Positions 15,991 to 25,236 of a stretch of 45,636 nucleotides of DNA are shown here, piece after piece. Under the pieces are notes generated by a model. That model was not told the origin of the DNA, searched no databases, and was given only the letters and a program-made list of their open reading frames with translations. Numbering within the stretch: the first letter of the stretch is position 1; every line of letters starts with the position of its first letter. A program made the translations under genes and the position numbers. This stretch comes from a virus: the IMG/VR virus record IMGVR_UViG_3300047380_000731, positions 1 to 45,636 of that record; one strand, 5' to 3'.

Positions 15991-18900
15991 TTATTGCAGA
16001 ATATTCCTACCTCCGACTTGAGTATACCATGGTTGGATTGGAGTACTTGTAACATTTCTAGTTAATCTAGCAGCTTTTATAGAGTTTAAGTTTTTACCCT
16101 TAGGGCTATACTTAGCAAATACTTCTAAATCAAAAGAAAATTGTTCACCATACTTATCAAAAATATCTAATCCCATTTTCTTAGTATATGTCAAATTATT
16201 ATAGGCTAATCTAGCAAAACCTCCAACTCTACCAGTATCCAGTTCTTCATTATTACCATAATAATCTGTCATTCTATATTGGAATGTAAGATCTACAGAT
16301 ACTGCGTTAGATTCGTTACTTTTCTTAGGTTTTATTTCTTTTTTACTTTTTCTAGTTTCGCCTCCAACTTTTAACGTATCCATATTTACTGGAGACATAA
16401 ATAAGAAAGCTCCACAAGATCTACCGCCCAGTAAGTATTGGTCGGCCTCGTCAAATGACATTTTAATAGATCTATCAAGGTTACCGCCCGATTCATTTAA
16501 ATTTGTTCCACTATGGTATGCCATCTGTTGTTTAGCTTTTACAACATCTAATGAATTATCATATCCAAAAAAGCTAAATAAAGTAGCACCTGTTGCTATT
16601 GTAGCAGTTTTAGGCATAGAGAATATCATACTATTTTTAACGGCACTTAAATCCGTAGTATTACTATTAGCAACTGCATCTTCCCATACATTTTCTAAGA
16701 AAGGATGGTCTTTATGTATAAAAAGACCCCTATTGTAATCATATAAACCTACTGTATTTGTACTAGTAACTTGAACTTTGGACGCGTCCCATGTACCAGC
16801 ATAATCATTAAAATCACCTGACCATATGAAATCAGTATTACCACCCGCTGCATAAGCAGTATTATCATAGCTTAATGGGTATTCATAGTCTGATATAGTA
16901 TAATTACCTACTTGAGTTTCCGTCGGTTCAATTAAATAATGTGGATTTTGATTTGCAACATCCATATATCTACTATATACAAATTGACCTCTTCTTTGTG
17001 CTGATTGATACGGAGAATCATTAAGGTTATCAGATGAACTAGGATCTACATTCTGGTATTGTATCGGAGCTAACTCATACCTACCTTCTGTTAAGTAATA
17101 AGTATCTGAATCTATTTTGACATCTGGAGTATTACCGCCGCTATCGTTTGTAGAAATACCAAATCCATTTGTACTATCTAAAGAACTTGCATTAGCAGAT
17201 CTATAAGCTGATTTAGTTCTATCACCTATTAATCTAGAAACTAATTCTAATTTAGTAGATTTACTATTTTCTAAAAGAAGCTTATATGTTTTAGTTACAA
17301 TATGTCCTTTTCTAATTGTTAGGTCAGCAACTTCATCAACATAATATCCAGCAAATAATTGAGTTGTAGTATCTGGGTTAATATTTGTAACAACACCTGC
17401 GTCATCTACTATTTTAACTACTAATTCCCCTACTTCAGCCTCTACCTCGCCTTTCAATGCTGTAATTTGAGCTTCTAATTCTGCAATTTTATCATATACA
17501 GATATTGGTTTTTGTTCTTCTGATAAGAATCCCGATGCAATATTTGTAGCAACGTGAGCATAATAACTCTCATTAGCAGTAAACGAATCTTCAACATGTG
17601 TATAAACACCCTGTGAAGTTAATTCTTCGTTCATTCTTACTCTAGCAAGTTCAGCTATATTTTGTTGAACAATGGCATCTGTATCTGTAGTATCAATTTC
17701 AGCTTCCGGGAAGTTCATTGAAATAGACTCAGAATAATCTGACATAATTGGGTTTGCAGGATAGCCCGCTTCAGAAATAGATTTAACTCTAATTTCTACT
17801 AATTCACCCTGGTTTATAGGAATATCTAATTGATTAAAATTAATCTCTTGTCCATCTTCTATTTTAGACTCTTGCCATGTAAACTTATTAGAAACATTAC
17901 CATCACTATCTATAGATTTAGCCCTAGGTCTAGGTTTAGTTTTAAATTCTACCCAATTTGAAAATACCGCTGTTTTTTCTCTACCATCATCTGTAAATTT
18001 AAGTTGAGCTGCATTTCCAGATTTACCTGAAGTAGATAAGTATCTATACTGTACAATAAACTGTACAACTTGCTGGTCTAATGTAGCAGCTACAGTCTTT
18101 GGTTTTGGAATTGCCCAAAAGCCTCTAACTCTATACTTAGGAGATATTTTAGTGCTATTAGATTCGCTTGAAATACTTTGTATTTGTGTTACTATGGAAT
18201 TAAATAACTTAGCCTCAGAAGCCCTCTCTTCAATTAATGAATTAAGTTCATTTTTATCTTTATCTCTTTGAACTTTAGACTCATATTTTTTAGTAGCTAT
18301 CTCAGATCTTTTCTTAGTAATAGTCTCATCCAGTTTTTTAATAGCTTCGTCTACAGAAACTTTATCTGAATTTAATTTTTTAATTTTATCTTTAGCGTCA
18401 TTTGCTGTTAAATGGCTATTAATTTGTACAACTTTAAAATTAGAAGTATCTAATACTGGGGCATCTGGCGTGACACCTACTGTTGCAGGAGGAATTGAAT
18501 CAGTTTTAATCGCTTCAATCATTTTAGCAAAATCAGCAACTTCATCTTTGTAAAAATCTGCTAATGTAATTTCTTGCCCGTTTTCCTGTGTTATTGTAAG
18601 CTCGTTTGTGTAAAACCCAATACCAGGAGACCAGTTTTCTGCTAATAATTTAGAAACAGGATCTACTGCCTTCATAAACATTAGCACCCTTTCGTTAAAT
18701 CCACATGGAATATCTACTTGTAAGTTATCATCTTCAGTTTTATAGATGCTTAAAACAGAACCTCCAATCTTAATAGGTTGGTATCCCTCGACTAATTCTA
18801 ATTCAACCTGACGAGTCGAAGCATCAAGCTTACTGATTTTATATCTTGTATTTTTAGATCCACCAGTAACCATCAATTCATCACCTACACGTAGTAATTC

Positions 18901-19668
18901 AGTATCATCTAGATCTTTAGATTTATCGGAATAAGTTAAACTATCTAATGTATATAATTTAATAGCAGCTTTAGTAGTAACACCATTTACAATAACTTCT
19001 CTTTGGGAGTTAGAAATTGATATAACATCAAACTTTCCAGTATATTGTCCAGTTCTATATGGCATATCCCTTAAATCCTCGTCAACTATATAGCTAATAT
19101 TGCTATTAGTAATATCTCTAAGAGCTGTTAAATAATCAATCTCTTCTTGGTTTCTATAATTATCATTAAAGAAATCTACTGCAACTTGATTCGTAGAATC
19201 AAATATAATTCTTTTAATTAAAACCCTTTCCGTGTCGTTTGGCAATTGGCCACTTACATCTATTGATGTTTTAAGTATAGGGTTAAGAAAATCTTCTGCA
19301 AAATAATTAGGTTTTGTAGAAAATGTAATAGGTCTAGCAACTATACTAATATCATTAGCAGGAGTACTTAATTCAGATGTAATAATATTTTGAAAAGTTC
19401 CATCTGGTAGTTTAATTTTAGTACTACCTTTTCCCAATCCAGTTAAAGCTTTAAGATTAGTATCTAACCTATCTAGCTCTCTTTTCATAAAATTAAATCC
19501 GGGTATAGAAACTAGCTTAGTACCACCATCTTCAGTAAGAAGTTCTAATTGAATATTCTTCTGATCTGTAGTTACAGCCTCGTTTATTCTTTCAAATGCC
19601 TTTAAGGAATTTGTATTAATTTCGAGTAGCTTTTTTAGCGAGTTGGATATTGAGTTATTAGTATTCAT
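15991..19668 (-). CDS. Large baseplate/tail structural protein with coiled coils and fibronectin III-like region (1225 aa)
   Basis: The family is not firmly recognised. The N-terminus is helical (NSISNSLKKLLEINTNSLKA). A strong coiled coil occupies about 412-496 (KKLDETITKKRSEIATKK). About 505-660 read like a fibronectin type III pair (RVRGFWAIPKPK; VEIRVKSISEAGYP followed by SDYSESISMNFPE). A second coil lies near 720-745 (YDKIAELEAQITALKGE). The rest is beta-rich. This mix of trimeric coils and Ig-like folds suits a baseplate-periphery protein, comparable in position to T4 gp10 or to VrlC-like proteins, but that is inference. It starts one base after the preceding gene's stop and is followed by a 75-bp gap. 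Confidence 0.65.
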   Translation of the reverse strand: MNTNNSISNSLKKLLEINTNSLKAFERINEAVTTDQKNIQLELLTEDGGTKLVSIPGFNFMKRELDRLDTNLKALTGLGKGSTKIKLPDGTFQNIITSELSTPANDISIVARPITFSTKPNYFAEDFLNPILKTSIDVSGQLPNDTERVLIKRIIFDSTNQVAVDFFNDNYRNQEEIDYLTALRDITNSNISYIVDEDLRDMPYRTGQYTGKFDVISISNSQREVIVNGVTTKAAIKLYTLDSLTYSDKSKDLDDTELLRVGDELMVTGGSKNTRYKISKLDASTRQVELELVEGYQPIKIGGSVLSIYKTEDDNLQVDIPCGFNERVLMFMKAVDPVSKLLAENWSPGIGFYTNELTITQENGQEITLADFYKDEVADFAKMIEAIKTDSIPPATVGVTPDAPVLDTSNFKVVQINSHLTANDAKDKIKKLNSDKVSVDEAIKKLDETITKKRSEIATKKYESKVQRDKDKNELNSLIEERASEAKLFNSIVTQIQSISSESNSTKISPKYRVRGFWAIPKPKTVAATLDQQVVQFIVQYRYLSTSGKSGNAAQLKFTDDGREKTAVFSNWVEFKTKPRPRAKSIDSDGNVSNKFTWQESKIEDGQEINFNQLDIPINQGELVEIRVKSISEAGYPANPIMSDYSESISMNFPEAEIDTTDTDAIVQQNIAELARVRMNEELTSQGVYTHVEDSFTANESYYAHVATNIASGFLSEEQKPISVYDKIAELEAQITALKGEVEAEVGELVVKIVDDAGVVTNINPDTTTQLFAGYYVDEVADLTIRKGHIVTKTYKLLLENSKSTKLELVSRLIGDRTKSAYRSANASSLDSTNGFGISTNDSGGNTPDVKIDSDTYYLTEGRYELAPIQYQNVDPSSSDNLNDSPYQSAQRRGQFVYSRYMDVANQNPHYLIEPTETQVGNYTISDYEYPLSYDNTAYAAGGNTDFIWSGDFNDYAGTWDASKVQVTSTNTVGLYDYNRGLFIHKDHPFLENVWEDAVANSNTTDLSAVKNSMIFSMPKTATIATGATLFSFFGYDNSLDVVKAKQQMAYHSGTNLNESGGNLDRSIKMSFDEADQYLLGGRSCGAFLFMSPVNMDTLKVGGETRKSKKEIKPKKSNESNAVSVDLTFQYRMTDYYGNNEELDTGRVGGFARLAYNNLTYTKKMGLDIFDKYGEQFSFDLEVFAKYSPKGKNLNSIKAARLTRNVTSTPIQPWYTQVGGRNILQ

Positions 19669-19669
19669 A

Positions 19670-21610
19670 TTATCTTAAAATATCTGCTTCAAAAATATAA
19701 TTAGTTGGATCTATACAAACAATCTCGATATACGGAGATGTGCTTAATAATTGACTAGGGTCAATATTTGCAATCGGTTTATCGAATGATGTAGTTGCCC
19801 CTGTCCAAATTTTAATATTATTTCCGTTAACTGCAATCGGATCAAAAGCTATTTTAATAGTTTGACCTGCAGACCATCCGTTAGTGGAATCGTCAATGTA
19901 TATATTTAAATTTTGGCTGAGCGACCCAGAATCTAAAATATTTTTTAAACTTAATCTATTTGTAAATGGAACTAGTTTAGACCAAATACCTATTGTGTTT
20001 GCATCTTGTGGTGAAAATAAATTACTTGTATTAATTTGCGTTAAAACCACACTAGATGCAATATCCCATTTAAATAATTCACTTAAAGTGTATCCGACAA
20101 CCGAGTTGTTAACCTTTATTTTACCAGCAACTGATTTATCTACGGTTGTACCTTTACCAGCAAATATTACATCTGTATTATATTGTAATTCAACAGGGAT
20201 TGTTCCATCTATTAATGAATTAATCTTTCCATGTGCATTATTAATTAAAGTTAATAAAGCACTAGAATCTTGTAATTGTAAAGAGCTTGCCACTAAATCA
20301 TCTTCAACCTCTTTTATTCTATTCTCTAACTCCGTAGCTTTAGCAGTTCCTAAAATTAAATTTTCTAAACTATCTAATCTATCTACAATTTTAGCGTATC
20401 TATTATTTGCTTGTAAAAGCAAGTCTGTTGCATTTTCAAGTGCTGTAGTCGTATCCATGAATAAATCCATAGAGAACGTAGTGAAATCATTTACACTAGT
20501 TTCAACACCAACATTATCAAGCGATGAATTAAATTTAAGATTTAATTTTAAAGAATATGCATTACCATTTAGGCCAGTTACTTCATTTGGCTTAAACTTA
20601 ATTTGTTCGTGTATTTTTGTACCAGGGCCATATGCATCTTGTATATCATCTAGTATTAAAATACCATATAAATTTGTTGCTCTATTTGCAGGAATAGACG
20701 AACTATATAAATCATAATAAACTAATACGGCATTAAATTTAAATTGTTGTCCTGTTTTAGAGTAGTCTAATAAAGACTTTACATCTGGGTTATTTTGCAC
20801 CGGTTCATACGAAGCAGTATCAAAATCGATTTGTACTGAATTAGTTGAATTAGTAGCAATATCGTAATACGCACCTGAACTTAGTGTATACTCATCTACT
20901 ACTGGTAATAAATTAATATTAGGATCAGGGTGTACTTGGCCCTCTCTGCCCTCTATGTTTTGTGCATTAACATCTGACAAATATAATTTATTTGCAGTTG
21001 TATTATACCCCGTAGGCTTAAAAAGTACTAGCGGAGTAGAACCTACAGAAGTAGGTACGTTAATATAAACCTCATGATACGTATTCCCTTTATATGCAAC
21101 ATCGTTTTCAGCGTCTATTGATCCAAGATATTTTACTACCTTATCATAACTACTACCAACTTGAGTAATAGTCTCATTTTCAGCATATGCTCCAGTTGAA
21201 GATTCGTTAGAATCTGTTGCCCTAAAGTCGATAGCCCCTAACGCTGATAACCACTTAAAGAAAATCTTTTCTGCATCAGATTGAAGTATGATCGGATCAT
21301 AATCATCATCTTTTGCTAAAAGTTCTTCCATATTTAACGCATAGTTCTGAAAGGTCTGTGCAAAATCAACGTTAGGTTGACCCGCAACATAAGCCTGTCC
21401 AGAAGGTTGCTTAAGATTAGTCTGGAAATCGATAGTATTAGAGTTATTAACAGAGTCTGTAAAGTCCGGTAAATCTAGTAAAGCAAATTTACTAAATTCG
21501 AAATTTAAGTCAGCACTATTAAACGCTCTAGTCATATCTCTTGCAGACGATGCAAAAGCATACATGGTGCCACCTTGTGGCTGTGGTATTCTAACTAAAG
21601 GAGTTGCCAT
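19670..21610 (-). CDS. Tail/baseplate structural protein (646 aa)
   Basis: No known family is recognised. The N-terminus MATPLVRIPQPQGGTMYAFA is followed by SSARDMTRAFNSADLNFEFS, a motif type suggesting virion assembly. A coiled coil spans about 390-443 (RYAKIVDRLDSLENLI; ELENRIKEVEDDL). The remainder is beta-rich with many Asn, Asp and Thr. It lies between the small fibre-like protein and the 1225-aa coiled-coil protein, spaced by 1-26 nt, and probably forms part of the same baseplate-peripheral assembly. Confidence 0.65.
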   Translation of the reverse strand: MATPLVRIPQPQGGTMYAFASSARDMTRAFNSADLNFEFSKFALLDLPDFTDSVNNSNTIDFQTNLKQPSGQAYVAGQPNVDFAQTFQNYALNMEELLAKDDDYDPIILQSDAEKIFFKWLSALGAIDFRATDSNESSTGAYAENETITQVGSSYDKVVKYLGSIDAENDVAYKGNTYHEVYINVPTSVGSTPLVLFKPTGYNTTANKLYLSDVNAQNIEGREGQVHPDPNINLLPVVDEYTLSSGAYYDIATNSTNSVQIDFDTASYEPVQNNPDVKSLLDYSKTGQQFKFNAVLVYYDLYSSSIPANRATNLYGILILDDIQDAYGPGTKIHEQIKFKPNEVTGLNGNAYSLKLNLKFNSSLDNVGVETSVNDFTTFSMDLFMDTTTALENATDLLLQANNRYAKIVDRLDSLENLILGTAKATELENRIKEVEDDLVASSLQLQDSSALLTLINNAHGKINSLIDGTIPVELQYNTDVIFAGKGTTVDKSVAGKIKVNNSVVGYTLSELFKWDIASSVVLTQINTSNLFSPQDANTIGIWSKLVPFTNRLSLKNILDSGSLSQNLNIYIDDSTNGWSAGQTIKIAFDPIAVNGNNIKIWTGATTSFDKPIANIDPSQLLSTSPYIEIVCIDPTNYIFEADILR

Positions 21611-21636
21611 CTATTAGGTTTCGGTTTAATTTATTA

Positions 21637-22203
21637 TTATGAGATTGTACAAGCGTTTGAGCTTATTACAAACCATTTGTTTTCAAAACATCTTAAAGTT
21701 ACAGTAGAGTTAAGTCCATCCAAAGATATTGAAGTTGCTCCTAAAGTAACACCTCCTGTACCAGCAAGAACTGCAGTTGCAGAACTTCCTACATTTAAAA
21801 GGGTTACTTCAACACCATCAACTGCTGTTGGAATTGTAAAATCTGCATCAATAAAGTAATTACTCTTAGTAATCGATGACGGTGCATTTGTTGTAGTCGG
21901 AGTAGATGGAGTACCAAGTGATCCAGACTTTACAAATTTACCACCTAATGTAAATGTACCATTTGCTTGTAAAGAAGTAGTACATATTGCACCACCTGAT
22001 GTTACAACAAAAAGGTTACCATTATCATTTACGGTTAAAGAGTTTGTAGTTGCACTAGTCAAATTCTCTATTACAGAAGTAGTAGGATTTAATAATGCAG
22101 TTACCGATGCCAATTCATCATTTAATAACTCAAAGTTACTATTAATAGTTGGTCTTGAAGACGATACCGAGTCGGTACCTAAGATTTCAGTAATGTTTGC
22201 CAT
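21637..22203 (-). CDS. Small fibre-like virion protein (188 aa)
   Basis: The N-terminus MANITEILGTDSVSSSRPTI continues NSNFELLNDELAS. It matches an attachment motif (ilgtds..sSr..IN.NF..l) seen at the start of many T4-type fibre and whisker proteins, and a looser version occurs in the collagen-like fibre (INYNFDQIL). The body is small-residue-rich beta (VLAGTGGVTLGATSISL; VTLRCFENKWFVISS), consistent with a trimeric beta-prism. It is probably a short fibre or decoration attached to the baseplate or neck. It lies 6 nt after the gp7-like gene. Confidence 0.65.
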   Translation of the reverse strand: MANITEILGTDSVSSSRPTINSNFELLNDELASVTALLNPTTSVIENLTSATTNSLTVNDNGNLFVVTSGGAICTTSLQANGTFTLGGKFVKSGSLGTPSTPTTTNAPSSITKSNYFIDADFTIPTAVDGVEVTLLNVGSSATAVLAGTGGVTLGATSISLDGLNSTVTLRCFENKWFVISSNACTIS

Positions 22204-22209
22204 TTTAGT

Positions 22210-24963
22210 TTATTTTACTTTTATCATATTACGCCTTATGACGTTTTTGTTATTATATGTATCTTCCGCTTCAAGTTGGATTTCGTAATCACCCGGTTCC
22301 TTGAAAATGTACGTAAGCCACATATTATTATAGTATATATCATTGATTTCTGGGTTACTTAGATTAGTAATAGTCCATTTAGGATTTTTAGCTCCAGGAA
22401 ACTTAGAAATATCAGTTGATATAGTTAAATGCGTAGACCTTTCTACGGTTGCATGGTTTTTAAATACTCTCGTATCATCCCACGTAGGATTGTAATGTTT
22501 TACATGGTTTTCACCACTAACTGCTGAAATTGAAGCAGGGTTAGATTTAATGATTCTAACACTTTCAAAATCATAAGTTTTTGAATATTCTTTACCTGTT
22601 ACCAGGATAAAAAAGAAAGTATCTATTATATTATCATTATTAGCATCATTAATAACGTGGTTAAAATTAAATTTAGATAATACAAAGTTATTACTACTTC
22701 TTAATTCGTTTGCGATTGCTTCCCAAGCAGAAACATCCTGTGCATTTGCTGGTGTTGGAGATGTAATAACATGGTTGGCAGTATTTGTTGTACCCGTGGT
22801 CGGATCTTTAAATATAATTCTAAGAGTATCCCCTTGTTCGATCCAATCTATTTTAAACGAAGATGCTAAATCAGGGCCGACCCTCATTGCTTCCCACCAT
22901 AGATTATTAGTGTCTTTCCACCTAAAAGTACTCTCATCCCATTGGTATGGTCCTGCAGTTTCACTAAAACCAGAATCAGAATATGGATCTACATACCTTC
23001 TAACAGTTGAAAACCTTACACCCTGGTCTTCTTCTACATGTACATAATTAGATCTATCCATTGTTAAATAAAACGTTGAAATATGATCTTCTATTTTTGT
23101 ATAATTATCTTGTGAAAAATCCCAATACCCACCAGATTGATTCCAATCTAAATCTTTTTTATTCCATGTAAAAGTTTTATTACTAATATCAGTATCTAAC
23201 CATTTATAGATACCATATAACTCTAAGTCTTTTAACTTAACTTCAAATAAATCTTTTTCTTTATAGAAAGACATATGACCAAACAAGTCATAAATTCTCA
23301 TCTCAACAGTATAAGATCCAGGATATGGTAAACTAACAGGCAATCTTTTAAAATCATCTACAGGACCTCTATATTCCTGGTGTAGGCCATTAGGCCCGTC
23401 AATTAACCATTCAATTTCATAAACCCATTTTTTCCACCAATTATCCCATGTCACTCTTAAGTTTTGATTTGCATCAACAGCATCATCCCAAACAAAATTA
23501 GCCTCATCCCATATATCATCAAATGAAGGAACTCCGTCTAAAATAACAGGGCAACCAATAGGAATATTTTCATTATATGAATTTAAATCTCTATCATGGT
23601 ATGTTTTGTAAAACTCCTCGTATATGTTTTTCATTTCAGTCCTTTGAGACATTGTTAAAGTACCTTCTTCTGCTGGCTTAAGGTTTAAAAAACTATCATA
23701 GTTACTAGAACTATCATTTTGGTCTAATAGGGATTTTAAAACATTTGAAGTATCTTCAATATAAAGGTCTCTATCATTTGGAAATACATCAAATTTAATT
23801 CTATGACCCTCTGTAAAAAAGCCAATTGGGTTTTGAATCTTCCAAATATTTAAATTTCTATTTGTAAAATAATCACCTTCTCCGGTAATATCAATTATCT
23901 TAGCTTCAAGCGGTAAATAATCTTTTTGTAACTTTGCCTTTAACCCATATAATTTAATTAGTACTTCATCTGGGGTATAATCAAAAGTTTCTTCAACATT
24001 AGGAATATCCCACTGGTCAAACGTTCCATTAGGCTCGTTTAATCTATAAACTAATGAAAATCTACTAGTTTTCTTTTGAGTAGCAGATGGAACTTTAAAC
24101 TTTAATAGTTTTCTAGTCATCTCTCCCCTAACTGAAGCATTAGGTACAGGAACTGCATGGAGCTTACCAAAAGTTTTAGAGCCTTTATCTACATTTATCC
24201 AATACTCTTTAAGAGTTACTTTATCATATCCGAAAAAATCTATTGCGTTTAATATTGCTTTATATGTTCCAACAAACGGCTTTATATTATGCAGCTCTAG
24301 TAATAATTCTTTTCTTTTTTGATTTAATAGTTGGTAATCAGGCGACATCTCTGAAATATCATGCGACTTAAATAATAAAAAATCAGAATCATCTAATGTT
24401 GCACCAAAGTTAGCTAACAAAACTTTCAATCTTTCATCTTCACCCTCAACTTCTCCATAAAATCTAATACGAGCAATAATATCACCACCTGCATATATTA
24501 AAAGGGTTCTACCATGAGGACCTTCCACTATTGAGTTAATAGCAAAATTAACCTGTAGTGCCACATTCTCACCAGTGTTAAGATCTTTTAAATAATTAGA
24601 ATCCTGAGAATCAATTGTTGAAAATAGAGCTAAATCTAGTTCTTGGGATTTAATTTCTTTAATTATGGCCTTACCCTCGTTAATCGTAGTACCATACATG
24701 ATAATATCCTCAGAGTCTCCAATAGGAGTCGGTTCCCATTCAAACTTAAATTTAGTAATAGTGTTATCAGGGGAAACCGGTTTATTAATACCAGGCTCTC
24801 CGTTTACAGTACAATCTTCCAATATAAAAAGATTAATAGTCTCATATAACTGAGTAGATACTTCAGGCATAAAGATATTACCTTCCCAAACACCATCTAT
24901 TATAGATTGTGTAAATTGAAATTCGGAAGTCACTCCATTAAAAAATCTTAAATTACTCCACAT
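22210..24963 (-). CDS. Baseplate wedge protein, gp7-like by position, with PKD/Ig-like domains (917 aa)
   Basis: This gene follows gp6 and a small protein, as gp7 or gpI follows gp6 or gpJ in contractile phages. The N-terminal third contains LLLELHNIKPFVGTYKAILN then IDFFGYDKVTLKEYW, a helix-strand pattern found in wedge proteins after gp6. Two PKD- or Ig-like modules are visible: about 500-570 (YPGSYTVEMRIYDLFGHMS) and the C-terminal 50 residues (FKEPGDYEIQLEAEDTYNN). Many Trp/Asp repeats (FTWNKKDLDWNQSGGYWDF) occur between them. The start overlaps the upstream stop by one base. The gp7 name is inferred from order and size (T4 gp7 is about 1030 aa), not from clear sequence identity. Confidence 0.6.
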   Translation of the reverse strand: MWSNLRFFNGVTSEFQFTQSIIDGVWEGNIFMPEVSTQLYETINLFILEDCTVNGEPGINKPVSPDNTITKFKFEWEPTPIGDSEDIIMYGTTINEGKAIIKEIKSQELDLALFSTIDSQDSNYLKDLNTGENVALQVNFAINSIVEGPHGRTLLIYAGGDIIARIRFYGEVEGEDERLKVLLANFGATLDDSDFLLFKSHDISEMSPDYQLLNQKRKELLLELHNIKPFVGTYKAILNAIDFFGYDKVTLKEYWINVDKGSKTFGKLHAVPVPNASVRGEMTRKLLKFKVPSATQKKTSRFSLVYRLNEPNGTFDQWDIPNVEETFDYTPDEVLIKLYGLKAKLQKDYLPLEAKIIDITGEGDYFTNRNLNIWKIQNPIGFFTEGHRIKFDVFPNDRDLYIEDTSNVLKSLLDQNDSSSNYDSFLNLKPAEEGTLTMSQRTEMKNIYEEFYKTYHDRDLNSYNENIPIGCPVILDGVPSFDDIWDEANFVWDDAVDANQNLRVTWDNWWKKWVYEIEWLIDGPNGLHQEYRGPVDDFKRLPVSLPYPGSYTVEMRIYDLFGHMSFYKEKDLFEVKLKDLELYGIYKWLDTDISNKTFTWNKKDLDWNQSGGYWDFSQDNYTKIEDHISTFYLTMDRSNYVHVEEDQGVRFSTVRRYVDPYSDSGFSETAGPYQWDESTFRWKDTNNLWWEAMRVGPDLASSFKIDWIEQGDTLRIIFKDPTTGTTNTANHVITSPTPANAQDVSAWEAIANELRSSNNFVLSKFNFNHVINDANNDNIIDTFFFILVTGKEYSKTYDFESVRIIKSNPASISAVSGENHVKHYNPTWDDTRVFKNHATVERSTHLTISTDISKFPGAKNPKWTITNLSNPEINDIYYNNMWLTYIFKEPGDYEIQLEAEDTYNNKNVIRRNMIKVK

Positions 24964-25235
24964 TATCTAATACTTTTATCTTCTTTTTCTACTGTATAAT
25001 TTTTATATCCCTTTAAATATTTTACACCCCTTAATGAGTTTAATAGATAATCATCTAAAAATCCAATAAAGTTTTGTATAATTTTATTACGTTGAATATG
25101 TTTAGATAACATCCTGTGTAATAGACCATTAGACTGATAATCATAGCTAATATTTAATCTAGCATCCTTTCTATGCTTAGAAACCTTGTATAGCCTTTTC
25201 TTTTTATATGAAAATAAATCTTTATATAATGACAT
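24963..25235 (-). CDS. Small basic protein between wedge genes (90 aa)
   Basis: A 90-residue, Lys/Arg/Tyr-rich protein (MSLYKDLFSYKKKRLYKVSK; HRMLSKHIQRNKIIQNFIGF). No family is recognised. It abuts gp6 (2 nt) and overlaps the gp7-like gene by one base, so it is co-translated with the wedge proteins and may be a minor wedge or assembly component. There is no membrane segment or Cys motif. Confidence 0.65.
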   Translation of the reverse strand: MSLYKDLFSYKKKRLYKVSKHRKDARLNISYDYQSNGLLHRMLSKHIQRNKIIQNFIGFLDDYLLNSLRGVKYLKGYKNYTVEKEDKSIR

Positions 25236-25236
25236 A

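Noticed and set aside
19884-20717. Long plus-strand frame (277 aa) opposite the 646-aa structural gene
   Set aside because: It lies wholly antisense to a clearly coding gene, has no copy of the repeated promoter before it, and its Leu/Ser/Phe-rich composition is what a reverse complement of this AT-rich gene gives.
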